From JBFWNG01 sp050251195 (GTDB lineage: Bacteria > Bdellovibrionota_B > Oligoflexia > Oligoflexales > Oligoflexaceae): 64,000 bases of DNA. Position numbers and translations under genes: made by a program. The notes below the pieces were generated by a model. The model did not search any database, was not told the origin of the DNA, and saw only the letters and a program-made list of their open reading frames with translations. Where the stretch lies: assembly GCA_050251195.1 (NCBI GenBank), contig JBFWNG010000011.1, positions 62,001 through 126,000 on the forward strand, read 5' to 3'. Positions 16,672 through 25,052 of this stretch are shown here, piece by piece (position 1 is the stretch's first letter; every line of letters starts with the position of its first letter).

Positions 16672-17103
16672 ATGGAGAACATCGATATTGCTTTTAGTAT
16701 CCCTCATACCGGATACATGAAACTTGTTGATACGATTTGCTCCGTGGAGAAGGGGAGCGGAACGTTCGTCGCGAAACTCTCTCAATCGAAGCCGTATTGG
16801 GACGCCGAAGGCAATTTTTGCAATCACTGGCTGGTTGAAATAATGGCGCAGGGCGTTGCCTCGCTCTTTTTTTGCAATAAAAGCGAAGCGAACGAAGATC
16901 CTTCGGTCGGATTTTTATTGAGTATCGACCAGTGTCGTTTGACGCCAGGCATGGACCTTCAAGTTGACGATCAGTTGGTGATTAAGGCAAATTTGATTCA
17001 CAATTTCTATCCGTTGGGCGTTTACAAAGCGCAGGTTCTTTTTGACGGCGAAGAGATTGCGTGTGCTGAGATGAAGTTTTTGGACAATAGAGAGGAAGGA
17101 TAG
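16672..17103 (+). CDS. apeP: Hotdog-fold dehydratase (ApeP-like)
   Basis: This 143-residue protein has the FabZ/FabA-like hotdog pattern: an N-terminal PHTGYMKLVD segment, then the long central helix NHWLVEIMAQGVASLFF carrying the acidic catalytic residue. It should remove water from 3-hydroxyacyl-ACP to create each double bond. Aryl polyene systems use two dehydratases that work as a pair; the other is at 20612. The ATG at 16672 is preferred over upstream TTG or GTG codons since a GGATGG site lies just before it, but the start is not certain. Confidence 0.8.
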   Translation: MENIDIAFSIPHTGYMKLVDTICSVEKGSGTFVAKLSQSKPYWDAEGNFCNHWLVEIMAQGVASLFFCNKSEANEDPSVGFLLSIDQCRLTPGMDLQVDDQLVIKANLIHNFYPLGVYKAQVLFDGEEIACAEMKFLDNREEG

Positions 17104-17111
17104 AATCGCAA

Positions 17112-17834
17112 ATGCGAAGAATATTCATTACCGGCGGTAGCCGCGGAATTGGAGAAGCGATGGTGCGGCTTTTTCTGGAAAACCCAGAGAATAATGTCGT
17201 GTTTACCTATCGCAACCAGGAAGCGCGCGCTCACCAAATAGCTGACGAAACCAATGCAAAGGGGCGGGTTCACGCGGTGCAGATGGACTTGCTCGATCAG
17301 GAGTCCATAGCTTCGGGATTGTCAAAAGCAATGGGCCATTACGAAGGATTTGACGTCGTCATACACAATGCGGCGCTCGTCGACGATACGCCGTTCTTCT
17401 TTATGGAAGCAAATCAATGGAACAACGTCGTGCAGGCGTCCCTTAATTCGTTTTTTTATATCAACAAAGCGTGTCTGCCGACAATGTTGGGCCAGAAATG
17501 GGGACGCATTATCGCCATGGTGAGCGTTTCCGGGGAAATGGGCAACCGCGGGCAAGTGAACTACTCCGCAGCGAAAGGCGCATTGATCTCCGCATCGAAA
17601 GCTCTCGCAAAAGAGGTGGGACGAAAAGGTGTATTGGTGAATTGTTTGAGCCCTGGTCTTGTCAGGACAGAAATGACAGCCAACTTGCCGGAGGCGGATC
17701 TCAAGCAGATTATCCCTCTAGGACGTTTTGCGGAACCCAACGAAATTGCTAAGGCGGCAAAATTTTTGGCATCGGACGATGCTTCATACATCAACGGCAC
17801 AGTGCTTCAAGTGAACGGCGGGTTATATACATGA
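17112..17834 (+). CDS. apeQ: 3-oxoacyl-ACP reductase (ApeQ-like, FabG family)
   Basis: This 240-residue short-chain dehydrogenase has TGGSRGIGEA for NADPH binding, HNAALVDD, the catalytic Ser in MVSVSG and Tyr-Lys in NYSAAKGA, and the FabG-like C-terminus INGTVLQVNGG. It reduces the 3-keto group after each chain extension. It lies between the dehydratase and the second ketosynthase, with which it overlaps by four bases. Confidence 0.9.
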   Translation: MRRIFITGGSRGIGEAMVRLFLENPENNVVFTYRNQEARAHQIADETNAKGRVHAVQMDLLDQESIASGLSKAMGHYEGFDVVIHNAALVDDTPFFFMEANQWNNVVQASLNSFFYINKACLPTMLGQKWGRIIAMVSVSGEMGNRGQVNYSAAKGALISASKALAKEVGRKGVLVNCLSPGLVRTEMTANLPEADLKQIIPLGRFAEPNEIAKAAKFLASDDASYINGTVLQVNGGLYT

Positions 17835-19072
17835 TGAACTCTCGTAGAGTTGTAATTACAGGAGTGGGACTGTTAACGCCCTTGGGCCATTCGCTTGGTG
17901 AACTCTGGGAATCTTTGACGGCTGGACGGTCCGGCATTCAAGCGATGCCTGGTTGGAGCGACGTGGGCTTAGGACTTAAAACGGGGGTTGCAGCCCCAGT
18001 GAGCAACTTCGACGAACGGTCGTTCGAGCGCAAGAAGCGTCGTTCCATGAGTCGCGTTTCGTTGCTCGCAACACAGGCCACAGCGCAAGCAATCGAGGAT
18101 GCAAGGCTCGCCGAGGACGTGATAGGAAACCAACGCACAGGGATCTCCTACGGCTCGTCGATGGGCGGCACCAGCGCGATAGAAGAGTATTACCGCGGTG
18201 TCGTGGAAACAAAGAGTTTAATCCAAGGCGTCTACTCGACGACCTTTCTCAAGATTATGTCGCACACATGCGCGGCAAATATTGCGGTCACGTTCGGAAT
18301 ACCCGGGCGGGTTATCGCAAGTTGCACGGCATGCGCTGCGAGCACCCAGGCCATCGGATTTGGTTGGGAGGCAATCAAGAACGGGTATGCCGACACGATG
18401 ATCTGCGGAGGCGCGGAGGAGTTGACTCCGGCTGTTGCGGCGGTGTTCGACGCTCTGAGCGCGACGTCGCAAGGTTACAACTCTAGGCCCCAACAAACGC
18501 CTCGTCCGTTTTGTAAGAATAGAGACGGTATGGTTGTCGGCGAGGGCGCCGGAACAATTATTTTGGAATCCCTCGAACATGCGAAGAAGCGTGGCGCCAA
18601 AATCTACGGAGAGATAAAGGGTTTTTTCACCAATAACGACGCAGTGCACATGACGAATCCTTCGACGCAAGGACTGAGATCATGCATGGAAGGCGCGCTG
18701 GAAGCGGCGGGCTTGCGCCCCGGGGACATCGACTACGTCAACGCTCACGCAACGGGAACTGAAAACGGCGACGTTGCCGAATCCCTTGCTGTGGAGAGCC
18801 TCTTTGGTTCTTCGACTCCCATTAGTTCTTCCAAAGGCAACTACGGCCATTTGTTGGGAGCGGCAGGTGTAGTCGAGACAGCAACATGCATAAAGATGCT
18901 GGAAACGTCGACGGTGCTGCCCACTCTCAACCAAGATACCATCGACCCTCAATGTGGAAAGGTGGATTTTGTCATGGGCAAGACACGGAATAAGGCTTTA
19001 AAAAACATTATGAAGAATAGTTTTGCTTTGGGTGGAATCAACGCAACGCTTATTTTATCAAAGGTGGACTAA
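17831..19072 (+). CDS. apeR: Ketosynthase, ApeR-like (FabF type)
   Basis: This 413-residue FabF-like ketosynthase has catalytic Cys168 in CTACAAS, His in NAHATGT, and KGNYGHLLGAAG. In studied aryl polyene systems the homodimeric ApeR performs the first condensation onto the aryl starter while ApeO-ApeC elongates. Order after the ketoreductase supports this assignment. The start overlaps the reductase stop by four bases and the stop overlaps the next ACP start by one (TAATG). Confidence 0.88.
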   Translation: MMNSRRVVITGVGLLTPLGHSLGELWESLTAGRSGIQAMPGWSDVGLGLKTGVAAPVSNFDERSFERKKRRSMSRVSLLATQATAQAIEDARLAEDVIGNQRTGISYGSSMGGTSAIEEYYRGVVETKSLIQGVYSTTFLKIMSHTCAANIAVTFGIPGRVIASCTACAASTQAIGFGWEAIKNGYADTMICGGAEELTPAVAAVFDALSATSQGYNSRPQQTPRPFCKNRDGMVVGEGAGTIILESLEHAKKRGAKIYGEIKGFFTNNDAVHMTNPSTQGLRSCMEGALEAAGLRPGDIDYVNAHATGTENGDVAESLAVESLFGSSTPISSSKGNYGHLLGAAGVVETATCIKMLETSTVLPTLNQDTIDPQCGKVDFVMGKTRNKALKNIMKNSFALGGINATLILSKVD

Positions 19073-19320
19073 TGCAAGAACAGGTTACGACGCGAGTCAA
19101 CAACATCATGGCGGGACTTTTTGAAATTGACCCTAAAGACCTGACTCCGGAAAAACATGTATTTAACGACCTTGGTCTCGACAGTCTTGACGCTATCGAC
19201 CTTGTCGTGCAGTTTCAACGCGAATTCAAGATTCGCCCTGCGAATGACGAACTGCGAGCAATCCGTACACTTGGCGACGTGCACAACCTCGTGGCGAAGT
19301 ACTATGACAAGAAGGCTTGA
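19072..19320 (+). CDS. Acyl carrier protein 2 (aryl polyene)
   Basis: This 82-residue carrier protein has Ser38 in GLDSLDAIDLV as the phosphopantetheine site and the usual four-helix pattern. It overlaps both neighbours, the ketosynthase by one base and the membrane acyltransferase by 17 bases, so tight translational coupling is expected. Confidence 0.88.
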   Translation: MQEQVTTRVNNIMAGLFEIDPKDLTPEKHVFNDLGLDSLDAIDLVVQFQREFKIRPANDELRAIRTLGDVHNLVAKYYDKKA

Positions 19321-20611
19321 TCGTCTCAAACCGCTCTTTGTTTTGTATCCGCTTCTGATCTGGGCATGCGAAGCGCTGAATTCCGCTCTCTGGGTGAAGG
19401 TATGTGTCGCAGGCTTGGGGCTTTTAGCGGTTGTCGTTCAGTTGCGTTCTCCGCGGATTGTCCTCGCGGCGGGCGCTGTTATTTTGGCATCAACATATTT
19501 TTTCGACACGTTTCATTATGAAAGAATTTATCCATTTGCGATGTCGGCAAGCTTCTTTTGCTGGTTTGCGTTTTTTCAAACGGACGGAAGAAGATTGTCT
19601 GATTTTGCGTCGCGGTTTGTGACGGTTCCACCCGAAAAGAAAACGCGGCTCGATAAAACAGTGCCCCTTTGGAGTGTGGGGTTAGCTATTAATACTTTGA
19701 TACTCTTAGTGTTTTTGTTTGGTTTGCCGACTTCTTGGTGGCTGCTTTATTCGAGTCTGTTGTCCTATGTTTTTTTGGGAGTCTTGTTTTTGATGACAGC
19801 TGTGGTTGTTCATGAAAACGCCTTGGGTAGGGTTAAGGAATATGGCGCAAAAGTCGTTTATGTTCTTAACCATAGCTACAATTTTTCGATTTTTGGGTTG
19901 ATGTGCATAACCTTTATTCCCATTGTGGCCGTTTTAGGTGTCGTTCTGAAGCCCTTTCCTCATCGGAGACAAAGAATTGTGCAATGGGTGAGTCACGAAG
20001 CTTTTCGGTTCGTCAGGTTTCACACCAGATTGTTCAAGTTGATCGATATGCGTTTTGTCGATCACGCAGGCGGGGACGTCGCGCCCATTTTGATGTGCAA
20101 CCACCTTTGCATGTTCGACGTAGTTGCGATTTTTTCGCAGTTCAAATACTGCTATACCTTCGTGCAAACGAAATTTTTGGCAAATCCGTTGCTAAAGCCA
20201 ATTGTTCTTTCCAGCGGCTATATCCCGGTGAAGAGCGGCGACACTATGCAGAATTCGGACGCCTACGAAAAAGCACGGAATTTGATCTCGTTGGGCGAAC
20301 GATTTGTAGTTTTTCCTGAGGGGACTCGCAGTTCTGACGGCAAACTGGGCAAGTTACAAAACGGCGGGTTTAGGCTTGCGGCGGAAACGGGACGCGATAT
20401 TTCACCCATTTTTATTACGCTCGATCGTCCCTTTCTGAATAAATCGCGCATTTATCGGTACGGTAAGGGCGCTGTTTGCTTTCGCGCGCATATCATGCCG
20501 CGCATAAAGGTCGAAGGAGAAGGTCGAAGTTCCATGTTGGATTTGAAGCGGGAATTTATGAAGAGGTATGAAGAGTTTTTCGCGTTGCCGCACGCGGCTA
20601 GGGAGTACTAA
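19304..20611 (+). CDS. Fusion of COG4648-like membrane module and PlsC-type acyltransferase
   Basis: This 435-residue protein joins two functions that are separate genes in the E. coli-type cluster. Residues 1-about 160 hold several hydrophobic segments and resemble the small membrane protein of aryl polyene clusters (ApeG). Residues about 200-420 form a PlsC-like 1-acyl-glycerolphosphate acyltransferase with the CNHLCMFD (NHx4D) catalytic motif, GYIPVKSGD and VFPEGTRSSDG. It probably transfers a fatty or polyene acyl chain to a lipid anchor at the inner membrane. The ATG at 19304 lies within the ACP gene; no in-frame stop separates the halves. Confidence 0.8.
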   Translation: MTRRLDRLKPLFVLYPLLIWACEALNSALWVKVCVAGLGLLAVVVQLRSPRIVLAAGAVILASTYFFDTFHYERIYPFAMSASFFCWFAFFQTDGRRLSDFASRFVTVPPEKKTRLDKTVPLWSVGLAINTLILLVFLFGLPTSWWLLYSSLLSYVFLGVLFLMTAVVVHENALGRVKEYGAKVVYVLNHSYNFSIFGLMCITFIPIVAVLGVVLKPFPHRRQRIVQWVSHEAFRFVRFHTRLFKLIDMRFVDHAGGDVAPILMCNHLCMFDVVAIFSQFKYCYTFVQTKFLANPLLKPIVLSSGYIPVKSGDTMQNSDAYEKARNLISLGERFVVFPEGTRSSDGKLGKLQNGGFRLAAETGRDISPIFITLDRPFLNKSRIYRYGKGAVCFRAHIMPRIKVEGEGRSSMLDLKREFMKRYEEFFALPHAAREY

Positions 20612-20974
20612 GTGGAAGCAAATAAGGCAGCAATGAGCCCGAAGGCGGTTGGCTCTGGGAGCGCTGACAACATTCTTGAAAAAGTAATAGTGAAGCCCGA
20701 TCATCCGCATTTTCAAGGGCACTTTGACACATTTCCAATCTTGCCAGCTGTTTCGCAAGTGGAGATGGCGGTGAACTCCGTCCAAAGGATTCTTGGAAGG
20801 AAAATCGATATTGTTGAAGTCAGTCGGGGCAAGTTTTTAGCAAAGTGCTTGCCGGGAGCCGTGGCGGATCTTGCCGTCACCGTGGACAGGGATCTAAAAA
20901 CCGTGACGTGGGTATTGTCCAACTCTGAAGAAACATTTTCAAAGGGCAGCTTTGTTTATGCCGAGCGGCTGTAA
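20612..20974 (+). CDS. apeI: Hotdog-fold dehydratase (ApeI-like)
   Basis: This 120-residue protein has HPHFQGHFDTFPILPAVSQVEM, in which His in the first part and the PILPAVSQVE helix match the FabZ active site. It is likely the partner dehydratase of the protein at 16672. GGGAG six bases before the GTG start, which follows the previous stop with no gap, supports the start chosen. Confidence 0.82.
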   Translation: MEANKAAMSPKAVGSGSADNILEKVIVKPDHPHFQGHFDTFPILPAVSQVEMAVNSVQRILGRKIDIVEVSRGKFLAKCLPGAVADLAVTVDRDLKTVTWVLSNSEETFSKGSFVYAERL

Positions 20975-22556
20975 AGACAAAATTCTGGTCGTTATACCGA
21001 CCTTTAATAACGCTGGGACGCTGGAACAAGTCGTTTTAAGCGCGAAGCAAGAGCATCCGCACGTGTTGGTCGTCAACGACGGCTCAAGTGACGGGACGCG
21101 AGAGATATTGGCCCGTCTCAACGGCGTGTATGTCGTGACCCACGAAAATAATGGAGGCAAAGGGGCTGCTGTTCTCTCTGCTTTCGATTTTGCTCGTAAT
21201 CGCGGCTTTCAGAGCATAGTTACGATGGATGCCGACGGTCAGCATCTCGGAAGCGATCTCCCGAAGATTATTGAGGCGGCGGCCGAACATCCCGAACGCA
21301 TCATTATCGGCGTACGGGATATGGAGCAGGGAGAGAATATCCCTGAGTCCTCAAAATTCGGGCGGGCTTTTTCGAATTTTTGGGTTTGGGCCGAAGCAGG
21401 CGTGAAGTTACAAGACACTCAAAGCGGATTTAGAGCTTACCCAGTTCGAGAGTCTATATTTATGGCGCTTAAATGCTCTAAGTATGATTTTGAAATCGAG
21501 ATCTTGGTGAAAGCGCTTTGGCAAGGCGTGCGGGCAGAAGAAATTCCGATTCAAGTCTATTACCCAGAGAGAACAAGCAGGGTTAGCCATTTTCGTCCCT
21601 GGATGGACAATTTCAGGTTGAGCTTGCTGCACTCGGGGCTCGTGGCTACTCGTTTGTTTCGGTTTTTGCTTCCGTTGGAAAGCTCTCCCGATCAGGGCGA
21701 AGGCGAAGAAACCCCTGGCGCTGGAATAATGGCCTGGCTCGTCTCCAAGCTGGGAAGAAAAATTTGCTTTTTAATTCTGCCGTTCCCCCTGATGTATTTT
21801 TACTTTTTGAGCGGGAATAGTCGTCGTGCTATAGCGAAAATGTACGAACAGGTCGGACGGCGTAGCGCATTTTCCAATGTTTTTTTGAATTTTTGGTATT
21901 TCGCCCTCTCGCTCATTGATCGTCTGTCCATAAAGGACGTGAAAGTGGTCAAACAAGACCTTTCAGGCACGTCTCATCGCATGTATCGCCCCGGATCCAT
22001 TCTCATCGGGGCTCATTACGGCGACTGGATGATGAGCTCCGTTGCCATTTCCAAGCAGAAGGACACCAGTTTCGCCATCCTCATGGACGAAGACGGCAGT
22101 CCAAAGTTTCAGGAGAAGCTTCGGCAGATGGACTTAGGAAAGGTGCACTTGCTCAATGCCAAGAAGGCAGGGCCGTCCATTGTTCTCGATATAAAGCAGA
22201 TTCTTGACGAAGGCGGTTGTGTCAGCTTTCTGGGTGATCGTATTCTTCCCGGGAACGAATCGCTCCAAGTGTCCTTCTTAGGACGACCCGCGCATTTTCC
22301 GCTGGCTCCATATAAGGTCGCCAAGATTCTTAAAGCCCCGATTTATTTCTTTTATAGTTACAGGGTTCACGGAGGTCTGCAAGGTCGGTATTTTGCGGAT
22401 ATTGAACCGATTTGGGATGGGGAGGAAGAAGCAACGGCCGAACAACTTGCGGAACGCTTTGTTGCACGGTTGGAGAGGTTAGTGAAAGCAAAACCACAAC
22501 ACTGGTTTAACTTTTTTGATTTTTGGCGTCACGAACAAGCAAAGGTTGCAGGATGA
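20958..22556 (+). CDS. Glycosyltransferase 2 / LpxL-type acyltransferase fusion (ApeJ-like)
   Basis: This 532-residue protein has two domains. Residues 8-about 240 are a family 2 glycosyltransferase with KILVVIPTFNNAG, VNDGSSDGT and the MDADGQH metal-binding DxD. After a hydrophobic segment (KICFLILPFPLMYFYFL) residues about 290-525 form a lipid A-type (HtrB/LpxL) acyltransferase with HYGDWMM (Hx4D motif) and GDRILPGN. In aryl polyene clusters such fusions are thought to build the glycolipid carrier to which the polyene is esterified. The ATG at 20958 overlaps the dehydratase gene by 17 bases. Confidence 0.88.
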   Translation: MPSGCKDKILVVIPTFNNAGTLEQVVLSAKQEHPHVLVVNDGSSDGTREILARLNGVYVVTHENNGGKGAAVLSAFDFARNRGFQSIVTMDADGQHLGSDLPKIIEAAAEHPERIIIGVRDMEQGENIPESSKFGRAFSNFWVWAEAGVKLQDTQSGFRAYPVRESIFMALKCSKYDFEIEILVKALWQGVRAEEIPIQVYYPERTSRVSHFRPWMDNFRLSLLHSGLVATRLFRFLLPLESSPDQGEGEETPGAGIMAWLVSKLGRKICFLILPFPLMYFYFLSGNSRRAIAKMYEQVGRRSAFSNVFLNFWYFALSLIDRLSIKDVKVVKQDLSGTSHRMYRPGSILIGAHYGDWMMSSVAISKQKDTSFAILMDEDGSPKFQEKLRQMDLGKVHLLNAKKAGPSIVLDIKQILDEGGCVSFLGDRILPGNESLQVSFLGRPAHFPLAPYKVAKILKAPIYFFYSYRVHGGLQGRYFADIEPIWDGEEEATAEQLAERFVARLERLVKAKPQHWFNFFDFWRHEQAKVAG

Positions 22557-24085
22557 TCATTTCCTATAAAAATAAGATGAAGCTTCAGGATATCTGGAAT
22601 TATGTTTACGAGGGCTCTCCCGTCATGCTCGACAAAACGGGGACCTTAGAAGCGAAGATAGAACGAAACCACCAGTTCTTCTTAGCGACTGTGGCATCGG
22701 GTCAAGATGTATACGGAGTAACCACGGGGTTTGGGCAATCGTCGAAAAACAGATTCGACAAGTCCCTAAGTCAAAAGCTTCAGGTAAATTTATACAACTA
22801 TCACGGCTGCGGCGTTGGTCCGTCTCTGTCAGAGCAAGAATGCGCAGCAGTGACAGCCATACGGCTCAACTGCTTTTCGCAAGGCGTATCCGGCGTGAGC
22901 TATGACCTCCTCCGTCAAATTGAGCTTCTGCTCGACAAACGAATTTTCCCTGTGATCCCGTCTCAAGGTTCCGTGGGGGCAAGTGGCGATTTGACGCCGC
23001 TTTCATACCTCGCTGCCGTCATGGCGGGAGAGCGAATGTGCTATGCAAACGGAAAAGTGGAACCGGCGGGCGAAACGCTTGCAAGGGTTGGAATAAAACC
23101 ATACGCGTTCAAGGCGCGCGAAGCTTTGGCTATTATGAACGGTACGTCGGTGATGTGCGGAATCGCCTCTCTGGCCCTACGAGAAGTCATGAAGTGTGCC
23201 GACCTTGCTTGTGACCTAACGGCTCTACTGGTGGAACTGCTAGGAAGCCGGACCGCGCCTTTTGCAAGCGAGACACACAGTGTGAAGCCCCATCCCGGAC
23301 AGGTGAAAGCCGCCGCTCGGATTTGGAGTGGAATCAATCAACCGTACCTTAAACTCAATAGCGCGCCTTCCTACCACCGCGCCATTCAGGACCCGTACTC
23401 CATTCGTTGTGCGCCGCATGTGATTGGCGTCCTTTACGATGCCATTGACAGCGCGACTGCTGCGATAGAGAACGAGGTAAATTCGGCGAGCGACAACCCC
23501 GTCTTCTTGGACGACGCGGAACTTGTACTCAACAGTGGGCACTTTTTCGGCGGTCATATAGCGCATGTCTGCGATAATTTAAAAACAGCTCTGGCGAATA
23601 CGATCAATCTTATGGATCGACAAATAGCGCACATCATGGATTTGAAGGACCATTCCTACTTACCGGAAAATTTGGTGGCGACAAAGAGCCTTGGCGAAGA
23701 GGCTATCCTCCATCACGGCTTCAAGGCGATGCAAATCACTTTGTCGGCGCTGTCCAGTGAGATTCTCAAAAACTCCATGCCGATCAGTATCTTCTCCCGT
23801 CCGACGGAGTCGTCTAACCAAGACGTTGTCAGTCTGGGCACTATTGCGGCAAGAGAGTTGGCACATCTTGTGAATCTCTCCCGGGACAGTATGGCGGTGA
23901 CGGCCATGTTCTTACGCCAAGGATTTTTCGTGGCGGAAGAGAACGGATATCGGCCGGAACTAGGTGACCGTGCGAAAGGGTTGCTCGGAGCCGTTGGCGA
24001 AAGTTTCCCGGCCATGATCGCGGATCGACCCCTCGATCACGATATCACCCAGGTAGGAAGGGCTTTGTTTGCAACCAGAACTTAA
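22553..24085 (+). CDS. MIO-type aromatic amino acid ammonia-lyase
   Basis: This 510-residue enzyme has the self-forming MIO cofactor triad Ala143-Ser144-Gly145 in GSVGASGDLTPLSYL and the catalytic YGVTTGFG loop with Tyr53. It eliminates ammonia from an aromatic amino acid to give an arylacrylate. At the substrate-selecting pair, where tyrosine lyases have His-Leu and histidine lyases Ser-His, it has Tyr83-His84. Inside a pigment operon, after an ATGA overlap with the acyltransferase, it most likely makes a coumarate-type starter from tyrosine, which the AMP ligase then activates. A role in histidine breakdown is unlikely since no other hut gene is present. Confidence 0.9.
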   Translation: MIISYKNKMKLQDIWNYVYEGSPVMLDKTGTLEAKIERNHQFFLATVASGQDVYGVTTGFGQSSKNRFDKSLSQKLQVNLYNYHGCGVGPSLSEQECAAVTAIRLNCFSQGVSGVSYDLLRQIELLLDKRIFPVIPSQGSVGASGDLTPLSYLAAVMAGERMCYANGKVEPAGETLARVGIKPYAFKAREALAIMNGTSVMCGIASLALREVMKCADLACDLTALLVELLGSRTAPFASETHSVKPHPGQVKAAARIWSGINQPYLKLNSAPSYHRAIQDPYSIRCAPHVIGVLYDAIDSATAAIENEVNSASDNPVFLDDAELVLNSGHFFGGHIAHVCDNLKTALANTINLMDRQIAHIMDLKDHSYLPENLVATKSLGEEAILHHGFKAMQITLSALSSEILKNSMPISIFSRPTESSNQDVVSLGTIAARELAHLVNLSRDSMAVTAMFLRQGFFVAEENGYRPELGDRAKGLLGAVGESFPAMIADRPLDHDITQVGRALFATRT

Positions 24086-24506
24086 CATTTCCGCCGACGT
24101 CGAAATCGAAGTTCCGTTTCATGACGTGGATTTGTTGAACGTTGCTTGGCACGGTCATTACTTCAAGTATTTTGAACTCGCGCGAACCGAACTCATGCGC
24201 AAACTTGACCTGGATTGGCCTGCGGTGAAGAGTCTTGGTTTTGCGATGCCCGTCGTGAACGCAAACGTAAGTTACCGCAATTCTTTGTCATATGGTAAAA
24301 AGGCGATCGTCACCGCTTCGATTCACGAATACGGCTTGCCGGAACTTATAGTCAACTATTGCGTGCGAGACAAAGACACCAATGCAACCTGTACGGTTGG
24401 TACGACGAGGCAGCTCTATTGGCATCTTGAAACTGGAACGACGCAGTTCCTTGTTCCCGATTTGATTCGGCAGCGGTTTGAAACATACCTCGAGGGAACG
24501 CGATGA
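24069..24506 (+). CDS. 4-hydroxybenzoyl-CoA-type hotdog thioesterase (ApeK-like)
   Basis: This 145-residue protein has the YbgC/4HBT pattern VPFHDVDLLNVAWHGHYFKYFE with the catalytic Asp near residue 18 and conserved His and Tyr. It could release acyl chains from ACP or edit misprimed ACP. The TTG start at 24069 is preceded by AGGAAGGG and overlaps the lyase gene by 17 bases. Its stop overlaps the LolA-like gene start. Confidence 0.82.
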   Translation: MQPELNISADVEIEVPFHDVDLLNVAWHGHYFKYFELARTELMRKLDLDWPAVKSLGFAMPVVNANVSYRNSLSYGKKAIVTASIHEYGLPELIVNYCVRDKDTNATCTVGTTRQLYWHLETGTTQFLVPDLIRQRFETYLEGTR

Positions 24507-25045
24507 AGCATTTCGTGATCGCACTTGTTTGCTTGGGCTTGCACGCGCCGGCCCATGGGGCTACAAAAGAAGCGCTGATGGCAAAGTACCGGGGTGCGAA
24601 GAATGTGCGCGCGGAGATTGTTCAGGAAAAGCAGGCAGAATATCTCCTTAAGCCGCTCATAAGTCACGTGACCATGACGTTTGATCAAAAAACTCTCGTA
24701 TGGGATATCAAGGACCCCGTCCCGTCCCGAATCGTACTCGAGCAGGACCGTATTGAAGTCGATGGAAAACCCATGCCGCCAGTCGGAGCCAAATCACAGG
24801 AGTCTCTTGCCAGCATCGTGCGCTTAGCTCGACAATTGGTGGCCGGCGATCTCGAAGGTTTGGAAAAGGACTACAACGTCAAAATGATCGAAAACGCTCT
24901 TCTGGTGGAGCCGAAGAAGGAATCAGTTCTAAAAAAAATGACGATTAGCTTCAATGATAGTCTCGATCTAAAGACTATTGAGATGGTTCTTCCCGACGAG
25001 AAGCTGACTCTAAGATTCCAATCTATCGTCCAGAGTCGCGGGTAG
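24503..25045 (+). CDS. LolA-like periplasmic lipid carrier (ApeL-like)
   Basis: This 180-residue protein has a signal peptide (residues 1-20, ending HGA) and the LolA-type half-barrel: VRAEIVQEKQ near the start and later strands such as MTFDQKTLVWDI. LolA relatives shield a lipid tail while moving it across the periplasm. In this cluster it probably ferries the aryl polyene lipid from the MMPL exporter to the outer membrane. It is not the housekeeping LolA, judged by its divergence and place. Confidence 0.8.
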   Translation: MKHFVIALVCLGLHAPAHGATKEALMAKYRGAKNVRAEIVQEKQAEYLLKPLISHVTMTFDQKTLVWDIKDPVPSRIVLEQDRIEVDGKPMPPVGAKSQESLASIVRLARQLVAGDLEGLEKDYNVKMIENALLVEPKKESVLKKMTISFNDSLDLKTIEMVLPDEKLTLRFQSIVQSRG

Positions 25046-25052
25046 AGGAGAG

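Noticed and set aside
20402..20785. Small minus-strand frames inside the pigment operon
   Set aside because: They are opposite strongly conserved acyltransferase and dehydratase genes and have no start signals or known domains.
22553..24085. Histidine ammonia-lyase of a histidine utilisation pathway
   Set aside because: No hutU, hutI or hutG gene is near, the selectivity residues differ from histidine lyases, and the gene overlaps pigment genes on both sides.
24503..25045. Housekeeping LolA for general lipoprotein transport
   Set aside because: It is embedded in the pigment operon next to the MMPL exporter, where a pathway-specific LolA relative is expected.
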